Shown in pieces: positions 31,013-42,887 of a stretch of 64,000 bases of DNA; position 1 is the first letter of the stretch, and every line of letters begins with the position of its first letter. The stretch covers positions 186,001 through 250,000 of the forward strand of contig WHVD01000116.1 of assembly GCA_015178975.1 (NCBI GenBank). The letters run 5' to 3'. This DNA comes from Hysterangium stoloniferum (taxonomy: Eukaryota; Basidiomycota; Agaricomycetes; Hysterangiales; Hysterangiaceae). Under the pieces are notes generated by a model, which worked only from the letters and a program-made list of their open reading frames with translations, was not told the DNA's origin and did no database searches. Position numbers and translations under genes: made by a program.

Positions 31013-31260
31013 CTGATCATACCAAGTGCAGTAGAGCATCCCATGCTGGTTTTGTCATGTAGTATGATCTCCAATTACAAGCTATCAATGCCAGTGCCAC
31101 TGAAGTTGGGAATTCTGGAGCTTCAAATTTTTGAAAAAGTGTTAGCTAATGTATATGACTCAACACCATGCTATCTAGTATATCAAAATATATATGGATA
31201 TTATGAATCGTTCTCGAACAATTTATTTAGAGAAGAAAAGAAAATAGTATTTTAGAATAT
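31013..31260 (+). pseudogene. 3' end of KDZ transposase (duplicated piece)
   Basis: Carries only the last part of the gene, with the T-E-V-G-N-S-G region around 31093-31117. Several substitutions against the left copy. No N-terminal part lies upstream, as the preceding sequence is the arm-segment copy at 30235-31012. Confidence 0.75.
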
Positions 31261-31284
31261 CTACATAAATAGATCAAATATATC

Positions 31285-33570
31285 TTATTTTGAGCAGAGA
31301 AGTTCTATTTTCCATTCCAACTCCTTGTGAAGCTCCTGCTCTCACATCAGGGAAACCTCTACCTCTTCTTTCTCTTTTCTAGCAATCTCTCTTTCTCTTT
31401 CTGCCTGATCAGCTCTCTCCTACTGTTCAGCAATCTGCCAAAGTGAGCCTGACTGACCAGCATCCCGGACCCATAAAAATATTGCTCCTAAATGTTCCAT
31501 TGAAGTTTTGATGTCTTCAACTGTATCCTGGTCAATTTTGAGGTTATCAGACACTAAAAACTTTGAATTCCCCTGTCCCAGTGTCCCTGGACTAAGTTGA
31601 TGTTAGAAGAATTGAAAATAGGAATTTAATATTACTCACCAGGCAATAATTGTCACTACATATGCTCATGTGACTTCTGTAAGCTCTCGGCACTTTCAAA
31701 GCATGTTAGAATGACTAAAGAAAGGATAATGGTTTAATACCTTTGATATGATTATTCCTGCTCTTTTGTAGTAAGTATTTGTCCGATCTTGGTCATTTAA
31801 TATAAAATTAAATACAAAAGGTAATCAGAAAGAGCTAGAAAGAGTAGAATTGATTCATACCTTTCTTATCAATAAACCCCTTCCTCTTTTTCGATGCAAG
31901 CCCCACATCTGTTGCCTGTATTTCCCCATCTTCGTCTGCTGTGCGTTTTCACTTTTCGTCATCTGCAGGGGGTGCTACAGGTAGTTGGGTTGTTCTGGAA
32001 TGGAGCTGAGGATTGCCTGTATTGGCTGAAGAATGTAAACATCATTTAATAGTTGGAAGGGATAAATGCACTAGTTGGAGGGGCTGGTGTGCAGTGAGGT
32101 AATATAGAAGAATGTCTGGAGCCTGTAGTAACCGCTGTAAAGGGAATATAAGTATCATTAGTGAATAATTGGGATACAAACATACCTTGATCTAATGATT
32201 TCAGAGGTCACAGAAAACTCCCTGCTGATAGATCCTTGTGTGCTGCTTTCTGGAGGTAGTAGAAGCTCTCCTGCACCTACAGACACTGATTGACCATCTT
32301 TTACTGCGAGATTAACAAAGTATGAGACTCCTGTTAATGTTCAGAAAGAGAAATACTCACTGGAAGGGTTCAAAGGACCTACAATCATTGATCCTCCAAG
32401 ATCTCTCTCATCTGGCAGAGTTGTCCCCCTGGCTTCTGGTACTGTTGGAGTGTATGTGGATATCTTCCACTATTTGTTGGGTGTTTGAAGGAGCCACTGA
32501 GGAGGGGGAAAGAGATTGCAGGACTGCATGGTGATGAGGAGCAAGAACCTGGAAAGGTGGGGGGGCAGGAGGGTGATTTCAGATGGCAGATAAAACATAG
32601 AAATCACTAGAATTAGGGGATAATGTCCCAGTGTCAGTAGAGATAAGGGTTGGGTCAATATTGGGTATGGGTAGGGAAGGGAAGGGTGCCAACGTGCAGG
32701 GTGGTGTGTATGAAGGATAAATCTGAGCCAGTGGAGCAGCTACTACCATTCAGCTACTTTATTAATAACAAAACTAATTCATACATACCTTCAGTTGATA
32801 TTTGTGCACCCTGTGTCTCAAATACATGTGCAGGTGAAAGACAAACATCCAGCATCCCTAAGGGGATAGAACGAACTTGATCAAGATGAGGAGGGCTCCT
32901 AGGTGGTGGTAGCCCATCAGACTGTGTCTTGGGTCCATTTGCTAATGTTGAAAGAGGGCTCCTCATGATGTCAGGGGCCTTGGATACCTTGGATCTTTAG
33001 TTGTATGGACAAGAGTGCCCAGCAAGAGGTAATTCTCCTTGTCCAGCCTCATGGCAATATCGACAATGCTTAATCTAAATAATTATGACAGATATATAAG
33101 AGAATTCATTACAAGACAGAGTTTCACAGACCTGTTTCACTCTGGGTGCCTTTGTGATCATCTCTGGATGCTGCATAGTTACAAGTAGTTGGTGGGGTTC
33201 TATCTAGATCAAGGACAATAAAAATATCAAAAAGATGAAAGGAAGTTACAATTAACTCTATGTACCTTTGATCTAGTAGCTGTGTATGAGTAGTTTGATT
33301 GCTGTAGAAGTCAACACAATTCGACATGATGTGTTGACATGTTGGTACAGTTCTGCTTAGATCAAGGACAATGAATATCAAAAGATAAAAAAAAGTTAGA
33401 ATCACCTCCACATATCTTTGATCTAGTCGCTGTGTATGAGTAGATGAATTGTTGTAGAAGTCAATGTGATTCGACATGACACGACACGTTGTGGTTAGTC
33501 CAAAAGGGAACCCCTTAGTAAGGGTGTCACGCTGCAGCCCATTTGGGAGGTACCCCACAACCTGAATCGG
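31285..33570 (-). CDS. duplicate of the multi-exon KDZ-neighbour gene
   Basis: Exact-order mirror of 20060-22345. Translated pieces (for example the frames mirrored at 33124-33558 and 32754-32966) are identical to the left copy. The introns and the 150 bp exon duplication are also mirrored. A few substitutions lie near the coiled-coil end. Same stops as the left copy, so it is not a separate functional gene. Confidence 0.4.
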
Positions 33571-34398
33571 ACAGGGGAAACCACAGATTTTTCACTGTTC
33601 GATACCTGAGGGATATACCAATACAGAAAAGAGACAAAATAATTTGAAAGTCCGATTGAATAACCATTTCACCATTATCCATTCCTTAGTAGCTCATTCA
33701 GGTTCCTAACGTTCCATCCCCTATAGTAATAATAAATGTAGAAAGAGATTCACGAGTGGAAGAAGGTACAATGCCTCAAAATATATCCAGACCTGTATAG
33801 TAAATATAACATCTCAGTCGATACAAAGAGAGAATCAACTAGAATTGACTGCTGTACCAATAGCAGATATAATGTCTACCAAAGTGTTAATGTGCTATCG
33901 GAAATACTGAGCATGAAGAAAATGTACCTCAGTTGATGTGAATAGAGAATCAAATCAACTGAGGTATTAGATGTCAAAAGAAACCTGAGTACTTATGTCA
34001 AAGAAAAACACTAAAAAGGGAAAAAAAACGAAGACAAGTCTAAGTGGCGATGAGAGATTGGGACAAAAAAAGAAGAACAAAGAAAAGAATGTAACAATGG
34101 GTCTGATGCACAATCAATAGTCACCTCATTTTCCTCTGAGATCCTCAGACTCTTTCAGGTACACATACATAAGTCTTGATCCACAACAGCCTGCTCAGTA
34201 TGCCTTAGAAAGGTCCATAGAGCATGATTGTGAACGACTGTTTTGGGCACTCACACACCCGGTGTCTGTTCAACTCACAACCAATATTGAATGACAGATC
34301 AAGCCCCAACCGTCTTTGTAGCCTTATGGAATATCTGAATAAAAGTGTGTCGAGGCTCTAATCACTGGGATATCCTCCTCTCTAACAAACTTTAGGAT

Positions 34399-34590
34399 CC
34401 TTAGTAGAGCTGTATTTTATATAAAGTCCAATAGTTATCCATTGAATCTTTATAAGAGTTAAAATTGATTAAGGATCTTTTAAGGATCCTAAACCCACCA
34501 ATCACATGTTGGATCCTTAACCGATTTTAAATGGGTAAAGGATACGATGAGTGATTGGCGGAGTTTATATAAAATAACCCTTTACTGAAG
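34399..34590. mobile_element. MITE-like palindromic element (right arm)
   Basis: Mirror of 19040-19231. TATTTTATATAAA-type inverted ends. Confidence 0.35.
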
Positions 34591-34929
34591 ATCCCAAAAA
34601 ATTTTGGTGCAAGGGCTTTGCCCAGTGAATGCTGTACTGGCCAGCATGAAGTCAACCATAGAGGTTCAAGGACACAGATCCTGGGATCTATCATTGAGGA
34701 GGTCATTAAATCAAATATGGTGGTCAGATCTGTCTTCTCAACAACTACCCTTCTCTTCTCACTTCTACACTCAATGCTCAATCTTATGTTGATCCTAACA
34801 CTTTTTGACAACCTGATGGATAGTAATATTGGGATATAAGTGGTTATCCACTGTTCCACTGTTTCTTTGATTGGATCATTCTCCAGATCACTATTCATGA
34901 TGATGATTCAATGAGTCATTTTCTGTATT

Positions 34930-36240
34930 GATTATATTCAGGCTTGTTTCTTTTGAAGTATAAGCATTAAAGAAGGTACATTTGGTAAGCTACAACATTT
35001 AATGACTATATAGTTCACTGGTCATTGCTGAACTATATGGAATGGAAACCAACTATGTAGCCATTCAACAAAGGTTTATAACTCATTGAGAGGCTATATT
35101 TAGAACTGTGCAAATAAATTCAACAGGTTATGGACTCCACAGAGCCTTAGGATCAAGAGTTTTTTTTATCCCAAAACCTGATCAAGATAGATCAAACTGG
35201 GTTACCTGGAAGAGCCAGACACAATGGTACTGACATTGGCAAAGATCCAAAACAACATTTTGAAGGAACTGCAAGTAAACTGCTGCCACCACTGACTTTC
35301 TGAGTGAGACATGTCATTACAGAAGATGACTCATCAAAGATCAAAGTTGCAGAGTAATGGCAGGATGAATTTGAACAATATGAGGTGTATGTATATCAAA
35401 GTTTAATATTCAGATCTATGGAACCAATCTTTCAGATTGAAATTTAAAAGTTTCAAATGGCAAAAGAAGTGGGAATGTATTATACACTGAGTATAAAGAG
35501 AAGCCACTATCTGTATAGATAGATATTAGATGTCAAATGTACAGAATGAAATGTGAGGATGATTCAGCAGTCAAGACAACTTAATGAGTTGATGAAAATG
35601 CAGGCTCAACTCAAAGGCATGGGTACCAAACTCTCAAATGATAATTTGGTTACTATTGTCCTTAGATCACTACCTTCTGTAAGTTGTGCTGTCTATTCAT
35701 TAGCATCATATCAATATCAGCAAATTTCTTGGCTATATCTCTAAAAATAGCCAAAGTTGTTAATGCTATAATTGAGGTATATGAACATATCACTATCAAC
35801 AAGAAGAGGACAAAAGCTTCAGAGATGGCAATGGCAGTATTGAAAGGTCATGGTAAGCTCAGAAACTACAAAAGGCTAGAGAGATGATCTGAGAACATTG
35901 TATGCTAGAACTGTGAAAGGATAGGCCACTTCACAGCCAACTGTTGCAAACTAAGAAAAATGCAACAAAAGAGATAATAATATAAATAATAATATAGACA
36001 AAAATGCAAATATCACTATGTCAAGTATGGATTTTGTATTAATAACAAGATTCCCAAGATTCACCTTATTTCAGGAAACAAGTCCACACAAGGACACTTA
36101 AACTGATGTATATGATTCAGCACCATCAAATGACATGCCATCCAATTACCATCAATTTCCCACCGTCAAAGAATACCACAGGAGACTAGAACCCAAGGCC
36201 AACAAAGGGCACCAGGTAGGTTTCAGCAGCAAAAACAAAG
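34930..36240 (+). mobile_element. Ty1/copia fragment: LTR end plus gag (right arm)
   Basis: Mirror of 17390-18700. LTR end at 35125, then the primer-site region and gag, with the zinc-knuckle region at about 35903-35947. Aligned to the spacer copy (26923-27360), most differences are C to T or G to A. Broken, no pol. Confidence 0.7.
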
Positions 36241-36379
36241 TGTACCACGGTTATTGGCCTGGAAACAACACATCGCCATAGAGCCCAACATGAAGTTCAA
36301 TGAATCAGTCATCATCACTTTGAACGACGCGCCGGTTGCAGGAGGGAAGGACCCTATGAGCACCCAACACGTTGTGCAA

Positions 36380-36845
36380 ACACGTTGACCGACACACCCG
36401 CACAACTCCCACATGCAGGGATGGAATGTCTTGAGCACACCACCCAACTCCAGTGTCAGGAGGACCAATCAGACGTGCAAAACATAGAAAACGGCAAACC
36501 CAATGACATGTTACCAGCAGTTCAGATGTTGTGTGAAACCGCCATGACAACTACAATGCAAGAATTTGATGATCCGCCAGCAAACGTCGAGGAGACAAAA
36601 CGATGAAATGATGACAATGCCGGGTAACAACGCGTTGGTGAGACTGAAAAACACGTGACTCTCACGTGTAACTATGACGTGTGCAACACTGCTCTGAACC
36701 TTCTCTTCGAATCAGATATGGAGGGCCCTGCTCATGGTAAGTCTCTTCCGATTCTAAATATGATGTTTTAATTTGGAAACTGCAGGGTATCGGGGAACAG
36801 GGACGAATGGAACGGGAACAATCCCGTGACACCTCAGGGATACCG
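36380..36845 (+). CDS. duplicate of the broken two-exon gene
   Basis: Mirror of 16785-17250 with the same 73-residue frame and the same ~49 bp GTAAGT...CTGCAG intron (about 36733-36781). Confidence 0.3.
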
Positions 36846-37467
36846 GTCTGAGCCTTGAACTGAAATGAAGCCATGAGGCTTAATATTCATAAATTCTTAT
36901 CAACCCTTAAATGCTTTCATGATGTCGGCGATCTCCGGCCATCATCCTGCATCAAAGGTAAGCGCCCTTTCAACCAATGCCATAGTAGCAATAACATGCA
37001 GGATGGATACCATTGACCGACCTATCGTTCACCATCCTCCCGAAACTCTCAATGGCTGAGCTTTTGACTTTGTTGCCAGCCTGCCGATTGTCGACCCTAA
37101 TGGTCAATCCTGGCATACTCTGGGTCAACCATTTACTGGAAACAGCATGTGTTCGTTCCGGAAATAGTGAACCAGATGCTGGCAGAAGGACATTATCTAT
37201 CTTCCACGATGCAGGTCTTTCCAATTTATCGTTGGTGTTGTAGAGTAGATGTCGACGGCGCTTTCCAAGCCAATAACGTCGCATCTCTCTTGTTTGCGGT
37301 GTGGGCGCATCCCAGGCTTCTCATTCAACTCGTTCTCTTCCTCTTCCACCCACACCCATTGTCCTTAGAACGTTCCCGCTGCCCACGGGAACACCGCAGA
37401 GTCCACCCGATTAGCTCGTTCCTTTTCGTCTGCGTCCTTCTCGTCGCTCCGGCGCTGCATGACGGCT

Positions 37468-38255
37468 GTATCGTCAGCACTTATGACATACTTTTCTCTA
37501 TATTACCTTCCACTCTTGCTGCTTTTCTTCACATATCTGCCCACTGGCTAGTTCTCAATAATGTTTTATTGCACTGGCACCTACAAGTACGCGACATAGC
37601 CTCTCTAGCCTCCTCCCACTCTGTTTCACCAAGTCACGGCTTGGCCGCCGAAAGCTATTTCTTATTCAGCAGTGGCTGCAATAAAACTAATAGATCAGTC
37701 GGATACTACAGAAACTCCCAACTCTCTGGGGATTCGCTCTTAACATTTGCCTTTCTTCGCTCCCGATAGCATCAGCCTTGTGTAGGATGCAAGGCATCCA
37801 GGCTGCAGCGTTGCATTGAAAGCTACCACGTCATTGACGTCACCTCGTATGTCCCCTTTCTACCTTTCTACTTCTCCAGCCTACTTAAAATTTGCGTTAG
37901 CTTTAATAGTATTATGTTCCAGTGTTCTCTCATGATCAAGCAACCGCCGCCGCCGTTACGATAATACGATTTGTAAACCTGTGTCATCCCGTATCAATAC
38001 TAAACACTCAGCCGATTATTGTCAAACGTCCATTTGACACCCGTCCACTCTACAGTTCCCTGCCCCCAATGTTATTTCCGACCGCATACGCATGTTAAAA
38101 AGAACGAGTTAATTCCTCATGAACTACTAGACTAGTGAGGGGCGAAAATCTGCTCGGAGACGGCACGATTGAAGGCGGGAAAGGCGTGTTTTCAGTCGCA
38201 CTCAGGCTGCACAAGTTAATCCTCTCACTCATGCGTGACCAAAATTGCCAGCAAA
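37468..38255 (+). repeat. arm segment, right-arm copy
   Basis: Mirror of 15375-16162 and the closest relative, in direct orientation, of 30235-31012. Confidence 0.7.
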
Positions 38256-38669
38256 TCTCTTCCTTTAGGTCATTACGGATGACTTTAAGTTAGGCTCTTC
38301 ACAGGTGGCATTAGTTAGTAATCCATATGCCCGACTTCAAGAGCAGTCGGCGTGGTGGTTGCTATCCCACGTCGGGTATTGGATTTACGTCACAGTGGAT
38401 TGCTGGTACATCATAAAGATTCGTGTCTTCGAGGTCTAGCCGCGTATCCAGTTTATTCTGGACGAAGCGAATACACCTCTCGACATAGATCTCAGGGATG
38501 GTATTAAGGCCATAAAGAAATTCTTCTTCTCTTTACCACAATAGCAGACGTTACTCTTCCCCTGCCGCTGTTTCAACCGAAGTTCGCCTGATTGCTCACT
38601 CCACTTTGGACAAGAAGTGTTCCTCAATACTTTGGGCGAAGATGACTCTTCCTTACACTTGAGAACGCT

Positions 38670-38882
38670 CTAGTTCCATACTGTGCTCTTCTCAGGGACC
38701 AAACAAATCACACACATTTGGATCGATCGCCAATGGTCGGTTGCCCAACCCCTCCGAGCACAAGATGTTTCCTTTCCTTGCCGCGAACAGACTTGACACG
38801 GATGTATGCCACTCTTTGGTGTGAGTTTCCTACCGAGTGTGAAGAAGTCAAATGTATACGAGATCCACTCGAAGCGCACCAT
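38670..38882 (-). CDS. Cys-rich ORF, right-arm copy
   Basis: Identical in translation to 14748-14960, with C-x2-C, C and C-x2-C groups. Confidence 0.3.
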   Translation of the reverse strand: MVRFEWISYTFDFFTLGRKLTPKSGIHPCQVCSRQGKETSCARRGWATDHWRSIQMCVICLVPEKSTVWN

Positions 38883-39315
38883 GGAGGCATCTTGCTAATA
38901 TAAGATGTCTACTCGTGGTGTTGCGTGGTGTTGATTTTCCTGGTGTCACCCTCACCCATACGATACTGACAGACAAATGAATATCAACTGATGCTTGCGG
39001 GGGATTAGCATTCCTCTTCCTACTATCGAACCTCGTTTGGCGGGCATCCAAAGAGAGGGACCAGACTTAGTCCGTATAATCTGGTTGCACAAAGGACTCC
39101 AGATTCAAGGCCACGGATGGCGTGGTCGCGGTCGCACTCCAGCTGCAAAGGTAGTCATCCCACCCTGATGTGACCTTGCGACCCAAATTCCCAGCAATGC
39201 CCTTGATCCTTGTCGTTACCGTGATGCATGATGACATAGGAGAAGTCTGGCTGGTCACTGATGATATGAGAAAAAGGATCTAAATTGGCGAGTTCATCAA
39301 AGGTCGACCTAATAT

Positions 39316-40030
39316 CAGTGTCCCTCTCTCCACCGTCCTTTTCTCAGTGCTAAACAGATTATATGTAAACTTGGGTTGATCACTTATGATCAATTGACCA
39401 GCCAAGTCCAATATCATCCTTTCCCTTGTTAAAATGATGTTTCTACAGCTCTAAGCCACTTCACTGTGACCTTGGAAAATTTCCCAGTGAATTTGAAACA
39501 GAAATAAACAAGAGGAAGGCACTATGCACAATTATTCAGTTTAGCTACCTTTGATGAACCAGGTTCTTTCACCTTGTTGATGGCATTGATTAACCTGCAG
39601 TGGAGTGTGTTATATGGCTGGGCAGCTCTGAAGGAACCGAAAAGTACAGCCAAGAGCTGTTTGTACAAGATATGTTGGAGCTATGGACATGGTCACCTCG
39701 TCATTTTCCCATCTTATACAGAAAGTGGACTCTACTCTCTTAAATTATTTCCAATGAATGAATTAATCACTAGCCCACCCATTTTCAGCTTGATATGAGA
39801 CAGACCTAAACTTCTCAGTCAGATCAAGATTGTTCCCTAATATGTTACTAGGCAGCCCAATCCTGCAAAAGCAGAAGGGTAACAAAACTGCCATTGGAAG
39901 TGGTGACCTCAGGGTGGTCAGGAAGACATTACCTATAACTTTATAATGAATGTGGAAGGTATCCTTGTTTGATAATGAAGCCATCAAGGAGATTTTTGTA
40001 TGCAACCTCAGATATTACACGTCTACCTTA
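39316..40030. other. unique DNA outside the right arm
   Basis: No homology with the DNA outside the left arm. An intron-like block on the minus strand (GTAATG...TTTTGCAG, about 39930-39860) suggests decayed gene sequence linked to the exon at 40036-40288. Not resolved. Confidence 0.3.
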
Positions 40031-40035
40031 CTGAA

Positions 40036-40288
40036 ATTTTGGATCTGTTCTATTGGGTAAAGATGCAAGTACTGGGGTGCTGATGCCTACAAACTGCTGG
40101 TCCCCCTCCCCCCCATGTAGTTGCTCAATTCCTGGAATGATTAAGCTTTTCAGGTAGATACAAGAAGTGGTTCTAACTGGCACATTTACTAGAGGGCTCA
40201 ATGTGGTGAAGAAATCTTTGAATATAAAACCTGTATGCTCACAGGATATGTTCCCATAGTCTGTCTGTTTGTGATTCTGCCACATCAC
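40036..40288 (-). CDS. possible exon of an unidentified gene
   Basis: An ~85-residue minus frame (GFIFKDFFTTLSPLVN..., then IIPGIEQLHGGEGDQQ) ends next to a GTAAGG donor-like site. A second exon-like stretch and intron follow at lower coordinates. Protein-like composition but no family recognised. It may be part of an old retroelement or a host pseudogene. Confidence 0.25.
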
Positions 40289-40441
40289 CTATTCACTTAG
40301 GTCAGAGTTGTGCCATACGCTTGTTATGACATCTGTCCAGCATAGGTTTCCCACCTTAACTCTTTATGTTGCTGTTATCTCTCCACAAGTCACTGATGCG
40401 ACATGAGTCCATACTTATTCATAAAATGTAGACAAGTTAAT

Positions 40442-40516
40442 GGCCAGACTGGGAATTGAACCCAGGATCTTTCACATATATGTATAGTAAGGATGTTACC
40501 ACTACACCACCTGACC
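40442..40516 (-). tRNA. tRNA-like sequence: degenerate tRNA gene or tRNA-derived SINE head
   Basis: The minus strand has an A-box (TGGTGTAGTGG), a B-box (GGTTCAATTCC), a 7 bp acceptor pairing with two G-T wobbles, a D-stem, a perfect T-stem (CTGGG/CCCAG), a discriminator A and a TTTT run about 14 nt downstream. The anticodon arm is too long (an 11 nt loop, ATAT-rich, with one stem mismatch), so no anticodon can be read. This suggests a decayed tRNA, a tiny intron, or a SINE. Confidence 0.45.
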
Positions 40517-40642
40517 TTATGTAGATCCCATGTTACACTGTATTCAAGGACATAACCTCAAGTGCCTTCCTATTAAATTATATATGTACACACTGAACTC
40601 AGAGCTGTATACAATATACATGTAGAACAGTGGTTGGTATTG

Positions 40643-40745
40643 CAGTGATTCACAAAATGCTTCCAATGTTTGGCAGTGTCAACATACATACTGTACATGT
40701 ATACTTTATAACTCAATGGAAGATGGTCACACTTTATTGAATATA
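40643..40745 (+). mobile_element. relic of a Tc1-type transposon end
   Basis: CAGTGATTCACAAAATGC and the following ~45 bp align with the inverted ends of the Tc1 element at 49540-51130, with substitutions. The partner end was not found nearby. Confidence 0.5.
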
Positions 40746-40889
40746 CAAAATTTTACTGAATAATCCTCATATTTTCCAAGTGAGACTATTCTTTCTAGCC
40801 ATGACAACTTATTCTATGAGTTTATATTTAATTACCTGAAATTTCATCTTTAAAATATGTATGCCCTTTTAAAATATATACAAATGATA

Positions 40890-40985
40890 TAGTTACACAA
40901 AATTATTTGGGTTTAACCTGGATTATTTGGGTTAAACAAGATTATTTGGGTTATGACTTAATCTTTGGGTTATGATGTATTCTCT
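40890..40985 (+). repeat. short tandem repeat, GATTATTTGGGTT unit
   Basis: Four diverged units of about 20-24 bp. Confidence 0.6.
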
Positions 40986-42048
40986 TGTATACAAGCAAAC
41001 TTTCAAATATATTTTATATAATTTGAATTTAGTTGGTTTAGAGAGTTAACCAGAACTATCTGGGATACCAATCCCTATTGTGCAATTTATTCCAAAAGAA
41101 TAATCTACAGATGATTGTTTGACTAAATTGTGTCAGATATAGGATAAATATTAATATTTTTGCATTCTTCAGAGTGATACCTAATCAACTGAATTTGATT
41201 AAATATTAATTTTACAACAAACAATATAAATATATACACTTTAGTGGATAAATAACTTTTAAAGTTTTGGGTTATCCTCCAATAGAGAAAATATGTCTGG
41301 TGATATTTTAAGTGTACATGGATGAAATCATGCATTAGCCTCACTGAGTATAGCCACAATATACATTTTCAAGAATTTTGTTAAAGGAGAAAGGTGAGCT
41401 ACCTCTAGAGAGGTGGGTGTGTCATCACCATTTATAATGAGTGCTATGTTGGATGAATTCAAATCCATTCCTTTCATAATGGTATGCAAACAATAACACA
41501 CATGTAATGTATTCAGGGGTTTCTCTTAGATAGCTCAATATATGCTATAGTGTCACAGAGCTTCAATAATAAAACAAGCAAAGGTACAGTAATTTAAATA
41601 CTGATAAATTAATCAGCTGCGCTATTAAGCTTAAACAACTCAAATCAATGCTTATTTTGATTATTGAAAGGTTCAATAGAACAATATATGACTCTTTTAG
41701 CAAATAAAAGAACTATTCCTTGAGAATAGAGGCTAGAAGGTGAGGATATATGCAGTAACTTAGCAGAGACTTGATATAAAGCTTTGGATTCTTGTATGCT
41801 TATTTGTAACTATTAATAGTTATTTAACAAGGTGCTAAATAATTTATTAATAGAGAGAATAAATACAACTGGATTAATTGAAAGCTTGTACTTGATTAAT
41901 TCAATAAACTTATGTTGGACCTTGAATAATCTAGTATTGGCAGGGATTTCAGTAAGGATATTATTTTAGGTTTACTATGTATTTAGCAAGCCTAAGGGTA
42001 GCTGTGAGGCTGGGGAAACTTAGATGATTACCTAAGTTTAAGAGTTGC
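40986..42048. other. AT-rich, nothing recognised
   Basis: Strongly AT-rich, only short frames. Receives the solo LTR at 42049. Confidence 0.5.
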
Positions 42049-42887
42049 TGTTACGACCGGACAAATCCCGCTGGACTCCGGGCACTAACTCGTACGCCCC
42101 CACGCGCTACAAGCACCAATCGTCTGTTTATAGGATTTCCCACCCGGACTCCGTTACATCAAGACTCGTTACGTTCGACCTCATTAAGACACATATCAGT
42201 CACCGGACTTCCCCCGCATCCCGTCTCTGTCTATGTCCGTCTTCGTCCCACACATCAGTCACCGGAACCCGCTCAGAATCCCGTCACTGCTCTAATCGAG
42301 CCCCGTTCCCATTTTAGTCAAATGACCTGTCACGATTTAGGACTCTGCTCCCGCTCCATTTCCCGTTATGGGTTATGCTTTGTCACGATTCGGACTCCGC
42401 TCCGTTCCGTTCCATTCCTAACACCAATTTGGTGTTTACTATTCCCGTTTCATGTTTTGTTAGTTTCGTTTTGCCATTACTGGATTTGGTATGTCATTCA
42501 CTCCATGGTCTATATAAACTGGCAGATGTTGTACATACAATCCAGTCAGAAAATTAGCTTAGATTCCCCCCAGTAATCTAATAATATTTTCCGCTCTAAA
42601 ACCTTACTCGATTCACATCGCTCGCACTAGTCGGAGCCCACGGGCTCCGGCGCATCTATCTCTCTCAACCAACTCGACTCACGACCCACGACCTCTGACT
42701 TACGACCCACGACCCGACTTACGACCTACGACCCACGAACCCCGCCCGGACTCCCCGGGATCCCTGTCTGTCCGTTTGAAATTGGACAACATGATCTAGC
42801 GAGGGCGCAGCCTATAAGCTGAAGCCAAGTCCTACTGGATATCCCGCGGGTTTCTCCGGAAACCCGGCCTGTGTGTGTATCCTAACA
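42049..42887 (+). mobile_element. solo LTR, gypsy family A, with perfect 5 bp target duplication
   Basis: TGTTACGACCGG ... ATCCTAACA, 839 bp, flanked by GTTGC at 42044-42048 and 42888-42892. Close to the copy at 23303-24144 and still CpG-rich. Carries the same CTATATAAACTGG box. Confidence 0.92.

Larger units (their letters stand above)
31013..39315. repeat. right arm of 8.3 kb inverted repeat
   Basis: Mirror of 14315-22617. The inner edge cuts the KDZ gene at the bases before its final ~600 bp, with unrelated sequence on the other side, and the outer edge cuts the FDEL...DPF frame. This makes it the derived copy. Confidence 0.9.

Noticed and set aside
14315-39315. Reading the palindrome as the inverted ends of one giant transposon
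   Set aside because: The borders are asymmetric, cut through a transposase gene on one side, and show no target duplication, so a rearrangement fits better.
39763-40005. 80-residue minus frame next to the possible exon at 40036-40288
   Set aside because: It overlaps an intron-like block and has no recognisable feature; kept only as a hint of a decayed gene.
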